Origin: an uncultured Bacteroidaceae bacterium
Lineage (GTDB): Bacteria > Bacteroidota > Bacteroidia > Bacteroidales > Bacteroidaceae
Length of the DNA stretch: 64,000 nt
Direction: 5' to 3'
NCBI GenBank assembly: GCA_944320955.1
Contig: CALUJL010000014.1
Coordinates: 110,657 to 174,656, forward strand
Positions 45,188 through 52,985 of this stretch are shown in pieces. Position numbers and translations under genes: made by a program. Each line of letters starts with the position of its first letter. Position 1 is the stretch's first letter. A model generated the notes under the pieces. It made no database searches, had not been told where the DNA came from, and saw nothing but the letters and a program-made list of their open reading frames with translations.

Positions 45188-46918
45188 CTACTCCGCCGCA
45201 GCGGGCACCAGCTCGATGCAGTCGAGGTAGAGATTGCGGTCCTGCTCCTCGGCGTTCGTGCTGCGGTTCTGGATTGTCAGCTTCACGCCGTAGCGACGGT
45301 TCATCAGGTCCGTTCCCGTAATGTCCTCCTCGTCATCGTAGAGAGGCTCGCCGCTGCCGAGCAGGCCATAGAAGGCCGTCCCCGGACTGATGGTGGCCAC
45401 CTTCACCTTTGTTACGGCGTAGGGGTCGACCGGGAAGTTACCGGTGCGGACATTCTGGAAAACGATTGTCCCGTTCCGCACCGTGGAATACTGCGTCGTC
45501 ACCATCATTTCCGCCGGCTTCGGCTGCGTCACGCCCTCCGCCATGGCGGCAGGGACGAACGTGAGCCATACGTCATACGTCGTCTTCAGCGTGTTGCCCA
45601 CGCCCATTATCACGCCGGCAGACGTCGAGGCACTCTCCACTTTCAGGTACTCGCCGCCGGAGACCGCGTATTTCTCCTCGCGGCCGTCCACGGTGCGGGG
45701 CTGGTAATACTCCACATTGTTGATGTCCAGCCCCTCGCCGATGCGCGTGTAGGAAAGCGTATCCACGGCCAAAGGAGCGGAAGAGACAGACAAACCTGTC
45801 GCCGTCGTGCGCAGCCGGCGATAACGGTTCTCGCCCTCCACGCAGGTTTCCGAGGCCGCCAGCAGGTCTTCGGTCGTCATCACTTCCGTGCGCACGGGGT
45901 AGAAATAGCGCCCCGCGCAGGCCACGGGCTCGCCCAGGTCGAGGTCGTCGCGGCTCACCGTGCGCCCCGAAGCGGCCAGAGCGACCTGCTCCGGCATGGA
46001 CTCCTGCGAGGCATAGGCTTCGTCGAAGGTCGCCCAGCCGAAATAGTCGGCCCGCACCAGGCGGCCTTCCTCGCCGTCGTCCTCCAGCTGCGCCAGGAGG
46101 GCCGGGTCGTAGTAGAGCAGGTCGGCAAAACGCGCCTTGGCGGCATCGCGCAGCGCCTCCGTGGCGGGCACGAGGACCGTCTGCCCTTCCAGCCTGGAAA
46201 GCACAGGATTGTAGTCTGCCGCGGCGCGCCCGACTCCCGAAAGGTTCAGCATACCGCCCTGCCGCGGCGCGTCGGGCACGTAGGCGGCCAGCAGGTCGCG
46301 GTAGAAGTACTGCGCCTCGAAGCCGGCGAAGCGCTCGTGTGCCTGCAGCGGGTAGGGCAAATCCGCACGGAGCGGCACGATAAACCCGTTGTGGCAGTCG
46401 ATGCGCCCGTCCCAGTCGGCAGCGCCCGCGGGCAAGTCCTCCGCCGGGCAGGCGCCGGAGAGGGTGATCCCCTCCTCGTTCAGGGCATAGGGCTTGTCGT
46501 GCTCGGCAAGGGCTTCGGCCAGGTAGTTGCGCACCTGCGTGCCCACGGCGGCGGTGTCGAGCAGGTCTTCGTCCGTAACATAGGAGAGGGCGGCATTGTC
46601 CGGCACGAAAAGGGCCAAGGGCTCCTTCGAGCCCCCGCAGGGCAGGTCGAGCGCCAGATCGTAGCCCGCTATCCGCACCATGCGGGCAAAGGTGCTCCAT
46701 TCGCCGTGGGCCACGAGCTCCTGCCAGAGGCTTTTGCCCTGGGCGCCCCAATAGTCGTAGGTGTTGGGGAAAGTCATTTCCCGCACTTGCTCTACGGGCA
46801 CGGCGTACAGCGTCTGCCCGTCTTTTTTCAGTTTCAGGTATTGCGTCCCCTCTTCCTGCGCCTGCAGGGCCGGCAGGGCCAGGGCCGCTGCGGCAAGGGA
46901 CAGTATGATTCTTTTCAT
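45188..46918 (-). CDS. Secreted FAS1-like surface protein
   Basis: This 576-residue exported protein has a signal peptide (MKRIILSLAAAALALPALQAQ) and then the short repeat-like entry motif LYAVPVEQVREMTFPN seen in its operon partners. Fasciclin-like segments follow (WSTFARMVRIAGYDLAL, LALFVPDNAALSYV). The C-terminal part (about 380-576) looks like a beta-sandwich (TYDVWLTFVPAAM, VKVATISPGTAFYG, NLYLDCIELVPA). The closest relatives I recall are Bacteroidetes surface proteins of unknown role. It is the last gene of a four-gene leftward operon, 21 bp after its neighbour. Confidence 0.82.
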   Translation of the reverse strand: MKRIILSLAAAALALPALQAQEEGTQYLKLKKDGQTLYAVPVEQVREMTFPNTYDYWGAQGKSLWQELVAHGEWSTFARMVRIAGYDLALDLPCGGSKEPLALFVPDNAALSYVTDEDLLDTAAVGTQVRNYLAEALAEHDKPYALNEEGITLSGACPAEDLPAGAADWDGRIDCHNGFIVPLRADLPYPLQAHERFAGFEAQYFYRDLLAAYVPDAPRQGGMLNLSGVGRAAADYNPVLSRLEGQTVLVPATEALRDAAKARFADLLYYDPALLAQLEDDGEEGRLVRADYFGWATFDEAYASQESMPEQVALAASGRTVSRDDLDLGEPVACAGRYFYPVRTEVMTTEDLLAASETCVEGENRYRRLRTTATGLSVSSAPLAVDTLSYTRIGEGLDINNVEYYQPRTVDGREEKYAVSGGEYLKVESASTSAGVIMGVGNTLKTTYDVWLTFVPAAMAEGVTQPKPAEMMVTTQYSTVRNGTIVFQNVRTGNFPVDPYAVTKVKVATISPGTAFYGLLGSGEPLYDDEEDITGTDLMNRRYGVKLTIQNRSTNAEEQDRNLYLDCIELVPAAAE

Positions 46919-46939
46919 CGTTGGTCGGTTCTTAAAAAA

Positions 46940-48565
46940 TCAGTCGCGTGGTTCCGGTTTCTCAGGATTATCATAAATCGAAACCGGGCAGATTTCTATA
47001 TAGTCCAGCATGAACTCCGGGGTGGTACTGGTAGTGGCGTTGCGGAAGCGGACGTAGACGTTTCCGTCGGTGGGCAGGCTGATTGTGCCCACGATGCAGC
47101 GCAGGGCGTACTCGGGGAAGGAGTTCGTGGTGCCTACCTCACGCAGGCTTCGGTTGCCGTAGCCAGCATCGCTGCGTGAAGAGTTGGGGGCTTTCATGAA
47201 ACCATTCAGGCGCAAGAGCTTGTCCGTGGCATAGTCGGCATTAGTCCTCTCATCCTTTACCCAGCCATTTGCGTCGCCTCCTTCCGTAAGGTCCACCGGG
47301 AGTCCGCTCTCCATGAGCGTCTCGCGCGAAGTGCCGAGGTACATTTGGGCATATCCGCGGATGCCGTTCACGGTGTAGCCTATGCGGACTTCATACTGCC
47401 CTGCGGGCACGGGCGGCAACTTGAGCGTAAAGTCATAGTCGCCCTTGACGATGAATTCGTCGCTCTGGTAGTCGTTCCACCATCCGGCAGAGGGCTGCGA
47501 GGGAGTGGCCATGTAGAGCAGCCGCATGTCCGGGGAGTTGCTCCAGAAGTTGGTGAGGTATCCGTCGGGGATGCCGTAGCCATTCTGCTTTTTTATCCGG
47601 TATCGGATGGCGTTGTTCATCATCTCCGGGAAAAGGGCTGCTGCGTCCACCCGCATCCGCCTACGGAGAAAGTCGGTACGGGGGTAGGCCAGGATGCCCT
47701 CCAGCTCGTGGAAATATCCGCAGGAGCCCTCCATTTGTGCGTTCTGGGCCAGCAGGACGCCGTTGCGGGCGGAGCGGCTCCAGTTGTAGTAGGGCTGTGC
47801 ATCGTCGAGGGGCACTTGGTCGGCCGAGGGGTTGAGCTGCAGGCGGCCGCCGAAACTGTCGTCGCTGAAGGTGTTCATGCCTGCGGCCAGGCAGAGGGTC
47901 TGCCCCGGGGCCAGCGTCTCGGCGTAGTCCAGACATTTTTCGTAGCCGGGCATATAGGTCCAGAGTGCTAGGACGAAGTCGGCCTGCGAGATGCATTTGT
48001 CGACAAAGTGGTAGGCCACGAAGCGGTTCAGGTAGTTGTTCGAGTCGAGATAGTTCTCGTTATTGCCGGCGGCGTAGATGTCCGGGGCGCTATTGGCGTA
48101 TGTTTCGGAAAACCAGTTGCGGGCATACGCCTTCAGGCCTTCCACATCGGCGATTCCGGCCGCCTCATATACGGAGTTGGGCTCCACGAAACACGTATAG
48201 CCGTAGAAGCGGCGGTCGGGAACGTCTGCGAGATTCACTCCATCACTGCTTATAAATGTCATAGGCGCTTCATAGCTGAAATCTTCCGGCTGCGCGGGCA
48301 GGCGCTTGTGCACCTCCGTCAGCCGCACCAGCTCGCAGAAGAGCGAATACTCCGGGCGCGAGGCCAGGAAGTCCAGCACCTCGGCGGAAGGACCGGCCAC
48401 GTCGGCACCGGCTTCCTCAATGACTATTTCGTCTACCGCCTCCACGGGCAAGACATACTTGCCGTTGATTCGGATATGGGGGCGGTCCTGGGCCTGCAGC
48501 GCGCCTGCCGCCGCGAGGAAGAGCAGGGCAGGCACGAGGCCTTTCATTATGGTTTTTCTGTTCAT
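46940..48565 (-). CDS. Secreted FAS1-like surface protein with carbohydrate-binding-like C-terminus
   Basis: The 541-residue protein has a signal peptide (ending GALQAQD), the entry motif KYVLPVEAVDEIVI and a fasciclin-like region (about 45-310; VLDFLASRPEYSLFCELVRLT, YTCFVEPNSVYEAAGI). The C-terminal sandwich (about 365-535; YDFTLKLPPVPAGQYEVRIG, MLDYIEICPVSIYD) resembles galactose-binding folds. Its architecture matches the next gene, suggesting duplication. It starts 5 bp after the 48571 gene ends, so the two are translationally linked. The function is unknown; it is probably an adhesin or matrix protein on the outer surface. Confidence 0.83.
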   Translation of the reverse strand: MNRKTIMKGLVPALLFLAAAGALQAQDRPHIRINGKYVLPVEAVDEIVIEEAGADVAGPSAEVLDFLASRPEYSLFCELVRLTEVHKRLPAQPEDFSYEAPMTFISSDGVNLADVPDRRFYGYTCFVEPNSVYEAAGIADVEGLKAYARNWFSETYANSAPDIYAAGNNENYLDSNNYLNRFVAYHFVDKCISQADFVLALWTYMPGYEKCLDYAETLAPGQTLCLAAGMNTFSDDSFGGRLQLNPSADQVPLDDAQPYYNWSRSARNGVLLAQNAQMEGSCGYFHELEGILAYPRTDFLRRRMRVDAAALFPEMMNNAIRYRIKKQNGYGIPDGYLTNFWSNSPDMRLLYMATPSQPSAGWWNDYQSDEFIVKGDYDFTLKLPPVPAGQYEVRIGYTVNGIRGYAQMYLGTSRETLMESGLPVDLTEGGDANGWVKDERTNADYATDKLLRLNGFMKAPNSSRSDAGYGNRSLREVGTTNSFPEYALRCIVGTISLPTDGNVYVRFRNATTSTTPEFMLDYIEICPVSIYDNPEKPEPRD

Positions 48566-48570
48566 AGGGC

Positions 48571-51342
48571 TTATTCGTTTACTGAAAGGGGAGTGTCGAT
48601 GGCATGGATGAGCACGTGCGCCGTGCCGCCGATGGTGGCATTGTCGTCCGTGGCGGGGGCGGTGAGGCGGTAATCGCAGGCCATGATGTTCGAAAGATTG
48701 GCCGCCGCAGGGGCTTTCGTCGCGGGATCAACCAGGCGGGCCTGCACCGCGCCGTAGCTGTCGCGGGGGTTGACCGTGCCGGCCGCAGGGTCGAAGTAGA
48801 CCTCGCGGAAGACTTTCCGCCCGGAGTCGAAGGCCTGTGTCGTATAGTACCCGGCCTCGCCGTCGGTAGCCACGGAGTGGTCCATGAAGTGCAGCTTCAC
48901 GAAGTCCATGATCTGCAGGCAGAGGCGGCGCTGTTCGGTCTCGCTTGCGGCCGAAGCCACGTCGCTCCAGCGGGGAAGCCCTGCGGCATAGGCCTGCTGC
49001 ATGGCCTCGTTGGTCGGCGCGAAGAGGGTATAGTTGAAATTGCCGAGGAAGCTGACGACGGGCGACTTCACGTAATCCGGCGAATACACGGGGCTGTAGA
49101 GCCGCAGCGTGTCGGGATTATTAACGTAGTACTGCAGGAACGGCACGGAAGCGGCCTCCGCCCCGGACAGGAGGGCATGGAACTCGGAGAATTCCTCATG
49201 CCCGGCCAGCGCGTCGAGCACGCTTTGGCGCGTGGGCTGCAGGGAACGGTCGAGCTGGAGGAAGACTCCATTGCCGTCGGAGCCCACCATTCCGTCGAGC
49301 ACGTAGGGGGACTGGTTGTAGAACACTTCCACCGTGGCGGGTTCCCACTCGCCGGTCTGGGGATTCACGTTGCCCCCGGCGTAGGCGTGTGCGCCCTGGC
49401 GGAAGCCGTCCACATAGACCGTCGCCCCGCCGCGCGTCAGGAAGTAGCCGCCCGCGCCGCCCCACTGCTGCGAAGCCCGGGCGGGATCCATGACAATCGT
49501 GCTGTTTTCCAAGAGGTTCTTCAGCAGGCTCGTGCCCTTCGCCTCGCTGACCTCGCCGAAAGGATCTGCCCCTTCGTGCGCAGCCATGCTGGTGGCGGAG
49601 ACATTATAGCGTGTGCCGGTGGCGGAAGCCCATGTAGAAGACGTGTTGTAGCGGAAGCTGATTGTCCGGGAAGAGGAGGACGGATAGATGGGATCGTAGT
49701 AGGTCGCGAGCCCTTGGTTCGTGGGGAAGAGCAAAGTGAAGGCCGCGTTCGGCGAGCGGAGCAGCGTGCCGTAGCCTTCGGGCACGTACCACGTCTGGTC
49801 CGTGCAGCGCAGGGCACGGGACATGATGGTCAGATTCTCCACATTCAGCAGCGGGCCGGTGACGGAGGTGTAGGCCGAAGGGGTAAAGACGCGGTTGACG
49901 ACGTAGATCACGCCGTTGTTGGTCCATACGACCCGCTCCACATCGTCCGCCCCGATGCCCAGCGGCAGGCCGGCGTCGTCCGTGATTTCGCCCAGACGCG
50001 AGGGCAAAGCCCGGCGAAGGCTTGCCTGCATGTGCTGGCGGAGCAGTATAACGAGCAAACTGTTCTCCACCTCGTCGAACGACTCCTTGCCGCTCATGAA
50101 TACTTGCCCCACGGTGCTCTGCCGCCACTCCTGCAACGCTTGGTCAGTAGGCACGAGGAGGACGGGCATGTCCCGCTGCCAGCCCAAAGAGGAGTAGTAA
50201 TTGCGGTGCCAGTCGAGGGCGAAAGGCAACTGCGACATGGGATTTCCGGCGGAGTCCACTGCCAGTCCGCTCGGACCGGCCTGCGTGAGGTCGCCCGAAG
50301 CGGCATCGTAGGAGCCGGTTTCGGCAAAGTAAACCTTGCGCCACACGTCGGCTCCCGCCTCGTTGCGGCCCAGATGGACGGGCATGGTGAAACGGTCGAG
50401 GAAAGAGGCGAAGAGCTTGCAGTCGGGGAGTTGCTCCAACTCTTCCGCCATGTTGCCGCGGGGCACGTCGAGCTCCGCCAGCGTGTAGACATAGCCGTTG
50501 AGGCAGGCGGCCGCAGCGGTGACGGGAATGCCGCCGGCATAGAGGCCGGCGGGGGCGGGATAGTCCGCGCCGAGGAGCAGGCGGCGGTCCTCGTCGGTCG
50601 CGCCGCAGGAGGAAAGGAAATCCTCGCCTACGACGGTGAACGCCGGGCTGTCGCTCTCAGAATAGCCCAGCCAGGCCCCGCCGCGGGCGATGAGGTGGTT
50701 CCAGTGTATGTTCTGCACCGAGGGGAGCGCGGCGGCGGGCACATAGCGCGCCTGCGCGCCGATCTTCGCGCCGTCGGCCAGGGGCTGGCGCAGGAAGGTG
50801 CCGGCCTCCTCCCCCACTTCGCCGCCCGAAAGGCGCCGCGGCCACTGGCTTCCGCCGAGCAGGTGGGCATAGAGCAGGCGTTGCTTCTGCGCCTCGCTGA
50901 GCTCGGAGTAGGCAGACACGCCCCAGGCGTTGTCGGAAGCAAAGAAAAGCTGCCACGCGTGGTCGTCGGCGGCGAAGAGCGTGAAGTTGCGCCGCGGGGA
51001 GGAAAGCGTGTCGCGCAGGCCAAGGTCGGAGATGAGGCGCAGCGTGTACTGGTAGTTGCCCATGGCTTCGAGGTGGGCGACGAGGCTGGGCGAGGCCTCT
51101 TCCTCGTGGATGACGAGGCTGTCCACTGCCGTGGCCAGGGCGAAGGGCAGGGTCTGTCCCTCCTCGAAGAGGGAGAGGAGCGGACGGAACTGCGTATCGT
51201 AGCCCGTGAGGATGCGGGTGACGGCCCCGGAGGAGCCCAGATTGGCCGTCCGCCCGTCGGAGAACCAGGCCTCCATGCGGTAGGGCTGGGCCTGGGCCGC
51301 AAGGGAGAGGCAGGCGGCCAGCATGAATAAGAGTTTCTTCAT
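48571..51342 (-). CDS. Large secreted multi-FAS1 protein
   Basis: This 923-residue exported protein (signal MKKLLFMLAACLSLAAQAQ) contains about four fasciclin-like domains. Recognisable H1-type boxes are FTLFAADDHAWQLFF, MPVLLVPTDQALQEW, FTLLFPTNQGLATYY and YTLFAPTNEAMQQAY. H2-type boxes such as NGVIYVVNRVFTP are also present. FAS1 domains mediate cell adhesion and matrix binding. The start was chosen at the ATG giving a signal peptide; the frame is open 19 codons further upstream. It is the second gene of the operon, 13 bp after the T9SS-type gene. Confidence 0.85.
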   Translation of the reverse strand: MKKLLFMLAACLSLAAQAQPYRMEAWFSDGRTANLGSSGAVTRILTGYDTQFRPLLSLFEEGQTLPFALATAVDSLVIHEEEASPSLVAHLEAMGNYQYTLRLISDLGLRDTLSSPRRNFTLFAADDHAWQLFFASDNAWGVSAYSELSEAQKQRLLYAHLLGGSQWPRRLSGGEVGEEAGTFLRQPLADGAKIGAQARYVPAAALPSVQNIHWNHLIARGGAWLGYSESDSPAFTVVGEDFLSSCGATDEDRRLLLGADYPAPAGLYAGGIPVTAAAACLNGYVYTLAELDVPRGNMAEELEQLPDCKLFASFLDRFTMPVHLGRNEAGADVWRKVYFAETGSYDAASGDLTQAGPSGLAVDSAGNPMSQLPFALDWHRNYYSSLGWQRDMPVLLVPTDQALQEWRQSTVGQVFMSGKESFDEVENSLLVILLRQHMQASLRRALPSRLGEITDDAGLPLGIGADDVERVVWTNNGVIYVVNRVFTPSAYTSVTGPLLNVENLTIMSRALRCTDQTWYVPEGYGTLLRSPNAAFTLLFPTNQGLATYYDPIYPSSSSRTISFRYNTSSTWASATGTRYNVSATSMAAHEGADPFGEVSEAKGTSLLKNLLENSTIVMDPARASQQWGGAGGYFLTRGGATVYVDGFRQGAHAYAGGNVNPQTGEWEPATVEVFYNQSPYVLDGMVGSDGNGVFLQLDRSLQPTRQSVLDALAGHEEFSEFHALLSGAEAASVPFLQYYVNNPDTLRLYSPVYSPDYVKSPVVSFLGNFNYTLFAPTNEAMQQAYAAGLPRWSDVASAASETEQRRLCLQIMDFVKLHFMDHSVATDGEAGYYTTQAFDSGRKVFREVYFDPAAGTVNPRDSYGAVQARLVDPATKAPAAANLSNIMACDYRLTAPATDDNATIGGTAHVLIHAIDTPLSVNE

Positions 51343-51355
51343 AAGGCGGAGGGAT

Positions 51356-51904
51356 TTACTTCGTGAACTTGAAAGAGGTTTCTCCCACGGTGCAGACATA
51401 CGTGCCCGCGGGCAGGGAGGAGATGTCTACCGACCAATAAATGCGCTCGCTGTTAGCATTGCTGTCGTATGTGAAAATAGATCCTTCCCCGACAGGCAGG
51501 ACGGAGAGCAGCCTGATGCCGTCGACGGAATAAATCTCCACGCGGCTCCGGCCATACTGCGACAGGCCTATGTAGAGCAGGCGGCCGTTGTTGTAGTGGA
51601 GCACCTCGCCCCCCTCTTCGCTCCCGTCTGCCTCCCAGACGGGCAGGATGCCCGTAGGCAGGTCGGAGAAGGCGATGAAGTTGACGTCGGCGTAGGCAAA
51701 CGTCTCCAGGAGACGCCCGTTCTTGTCGCCCACGCGTATCTCCCCGTCGGCAAAGACCAGGCGGCTCGCCTCCTTCAGGGACAGGGACTTGCTCCCTCCG
51801 TCCAGCGTGTGGACCACCAGGTTCTGCGCCTGCAGGGCGGGACAGGCGCATCCGGCGGCCGCCAGGAGCAGCGCACCGAAGAGTGTGCGTTCGTTCTTTT
51901 TCAT
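51356..51904 (-). CDS. Small T9SS-type secreted protein
   Basis: The 182-residue protein (start MKKNERTLFGALLLAAAG) has a signal peptide ending PALQAQ and the entry motif SKSLSLKEASRLVFADGEIRVG. Its C-terminal 75 residues (VEIYSVDGIRLLS, ISSLPAGTYVCTVGETSFKFTK) look like a type A T9SS sorting domain, so it is probably secreted by the type IX system. It is the first gene of the FAS1 operon. The -7 element is at 52003-52010, with two palindromic operators further upstream. Confidence 0.82.
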   Translation of the reverse strand: MKKNERTLFGALLLAAAGCACPALQAQNLVVHTLDGGSKSLSLKEASRLVFADGEIRVGDKNGRLLETFAYADVNFIAFSDLPTGILPVWEADGSEEGGEVLHYNNGRLLYIGLSQYGRSRVEIYSVDGIRLLSVLPVGEGSIFTYDSNANSERIYWSVDISSLPAGTYVCTVGETSFKFTK

Positions 51905-52002
51905 AGTAGTACTGCTTGTTTTTGGTGAATAAATGAAACATCCGGCACCGCTCCGCCCGCGGAAGGAGGCGGGCGATGCCTGAAAATTATAAAAACGATA
52001 CG

Positions 52003-52010
52003 CAAAAATA
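52003..52010 (-). promoter_or_regulatory. -7 promoter element of the FAS1 operon
   Basis: TATTTTTG on the minus strand, about 100 bp upstream of the first ATG and 31 bp downstream of the operator pair. Confidence 0.5.
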
Positions 52011-52041
52011 GCCCATTCCCTGCGGCAGACGGGCGCAAAGG

Positions 52042-52082
52042 TGTAGCCGGATTGGCCACAATCTGTAGCCAAATCGGCCACA
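52042..52082. promoter_or_regulatory. Tandem palindromic operators upstream of the FAS1 operon
   Basis: Two 19-bp sites, TGTAGCCGGATTGGCCACA (52042-52060) and TGTAGCCAAATCGGCCACA (52064-52082), begin 22 bp apart. Each is an inverted repeat (TGTRGCC, 5 bp, GGCCACA). The same pair occurs upstream of the second surface-protein operon at 56070-56110. The position behind the -7 element suggests an activator site. Confidence 0.75.
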
Positions 52083-52097
52083 AACGGGCCGGGCGGC

Positions 52098-52352
52098 CTA
52101 CTCGAAAGGCTTATAAAAGCGAAAAAAGTCGAAACGCAGGATGAGCGAGATGCGGTAGAGCAGCTCGGTATCGATGCTCCTCTTGCGGAACAGTTTGTAG
52201 ACATTCGTGCGGTCGCAGCACAAGGCGGCGGCCAGCCACGCGGCCGAACGGCCCTGGCGGCGAAGCTCCTGCTCTATTTCCTGCCCGATGTGTACCACGG
52301 CGCAGCCTCCACTTTCATAGTCGGCCGGCAGAACTCCCGAGACCCGGCACAT
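52098..52352 (-). CDS. Small XRE-like HTH regulator
   Basis: An 84-codon frame encodes a helix-turn-helix domain in HIGQEIEQELRRQGRSAAWLAAALCCDRTNVYKLFRKRSIDTELL, ending LRFDFFRFYKPFE. Proteins of this type are common in Bacteroidales. The first 20 codons look less protein-like, and initiation at the GTG before VHIG (giving about 65 residues) is possible. Its stop is 15 bp from the operator pair at 52042-52082, so it is a candidate for binding those sites. The possible promoter at 52661-52668 would give a leader of about 300 nt. Confidence 0.8.
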   Translation of the reverse strand: MCRVSGVLPADYESGGCAVVHIGQEIEQELRRQGRSAAWLAAALCCDRTNVYKLFRKRSIDTELLYRISLILRFDFFRFYKPFE

Positions 52353-52660
52353 GCACTTCTGAAAACGAAAGACGTGGGATTCTGTACTTCTTGCCTATCC
52401 CATCATCAGGCCTTCGCATTGCCTTTCCCGAGGATAGGCAACGCGCAGCCAGCCCACGTCCAGATGATATCGCACAAGTGCCGGGCCGGCTCGCGGCCCG
52501 GCGCACAAGAGGATACATCCAACGCGGACGCTCCCGTTGCCGTCTCTTCCCGGTTTTTTCTCGAAGTTGCGAAGTTCGATGATGGAAGATACGCTTGAAA
52601 CGTCCTTTTTACCGATAAGTATGAACCCGCCCACCCCCACCGGGCCGGCTGATTCGGAGG

Positions 52661-52668
52661 CAAATGTA
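52661..52668 (-). promoter_or_regulatory. -7 promoter element, probable start of the XRE leader
   Basis: TACATTTG on the minus strand, followed by CCTCCG; about 310 bp upstream of the XRE-like frame. Confidence 0.55.
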
Positions 52669-52735
52669 CGCAATTTCCCCGTACCGCGCAAGCCCCCGCG
52701 CCGCGCTCCGCCGCCCGCTCCCCTGCACCCCGCGG

Positions 52736-52847
52736 CCGGAAGCGCTGCATCTTTCGGGAAAAAGCGCTGCCTGTTTTCCCGAAAACCGCTGCATGTTTTT
52801 CCGAAAAGTCCCGCATCTTTTCCCGAAGAGCAGCGCCCGTGGGAAGC
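52736..52847. repeat. 22-nt phased repeat array, 5 units
   Basis: Unit starts are at 52738, 52760, 52782, 52804 and 52826, all 22 apart. Cores are CGCTGCAT, CGCTGCCT, CCGCTGCA and TCCCGCAT. Confidence 0.9.
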
Positions 52848-52887
52848 AGCGTGCCGCAAAAGAGAGCGCATCGCGCCGCGGCACGGC

Positions 52888-52930
52888 AAAAAAAGAGGCG
52901 GCGGAGCAGCCCTCCTGGCTGTCCGCCGCC
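52888..52930 (-). terminator. Intrinsic terminator of the beta-helix/repeat-protein operon
   Basis: Minus strand: GGCGGCGGACAGCC (52917-52930) pairs with the sequence at 52897-52911, with one bulge, and is followed by T7 (52888-52894). Confidence 0.85.
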
Positions 52931-52985
52931 CGGCGGGACGCGCAGTCCCGCTGACACGGAGATAGAGTGCCCTTTTCACAAAGGG

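Larger units (their letters stand above)
52353..52985. other. 633-bp region upstream of the XRE-like gene: possible structured leader plus repeat array
   Basis: On the minus strand, TACATTTG (52661-52668) is followed by about 300 nt with strong inverted repeats. These are GTGCCGGGCC with GGCCCGGCGCAC (about 52477-52506) and TGCCTATCC with GGATAGGCA (52392-52440). No convincing gene is present. I recall similar sequence, translated or not, in front of this regulator type in Bacteroides, so a conserved leader RNA is possible. The right part holds a repeat array and a terminator. Confidence 0.5.

Noticed and set aside
48604..51330. 908-codon plus-strand frame opposite the multi-FAS1 gene
   Set aside because: Shadow frame, biased to Gly/Arg/Glu/Val, no recognisable motif.
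52395..52979. 194-codon minus-strand frame upstream of the XRE-like gene
   Set aside because: Runs through the repeat array and the promoter; better explained as a leader region than as a protein.
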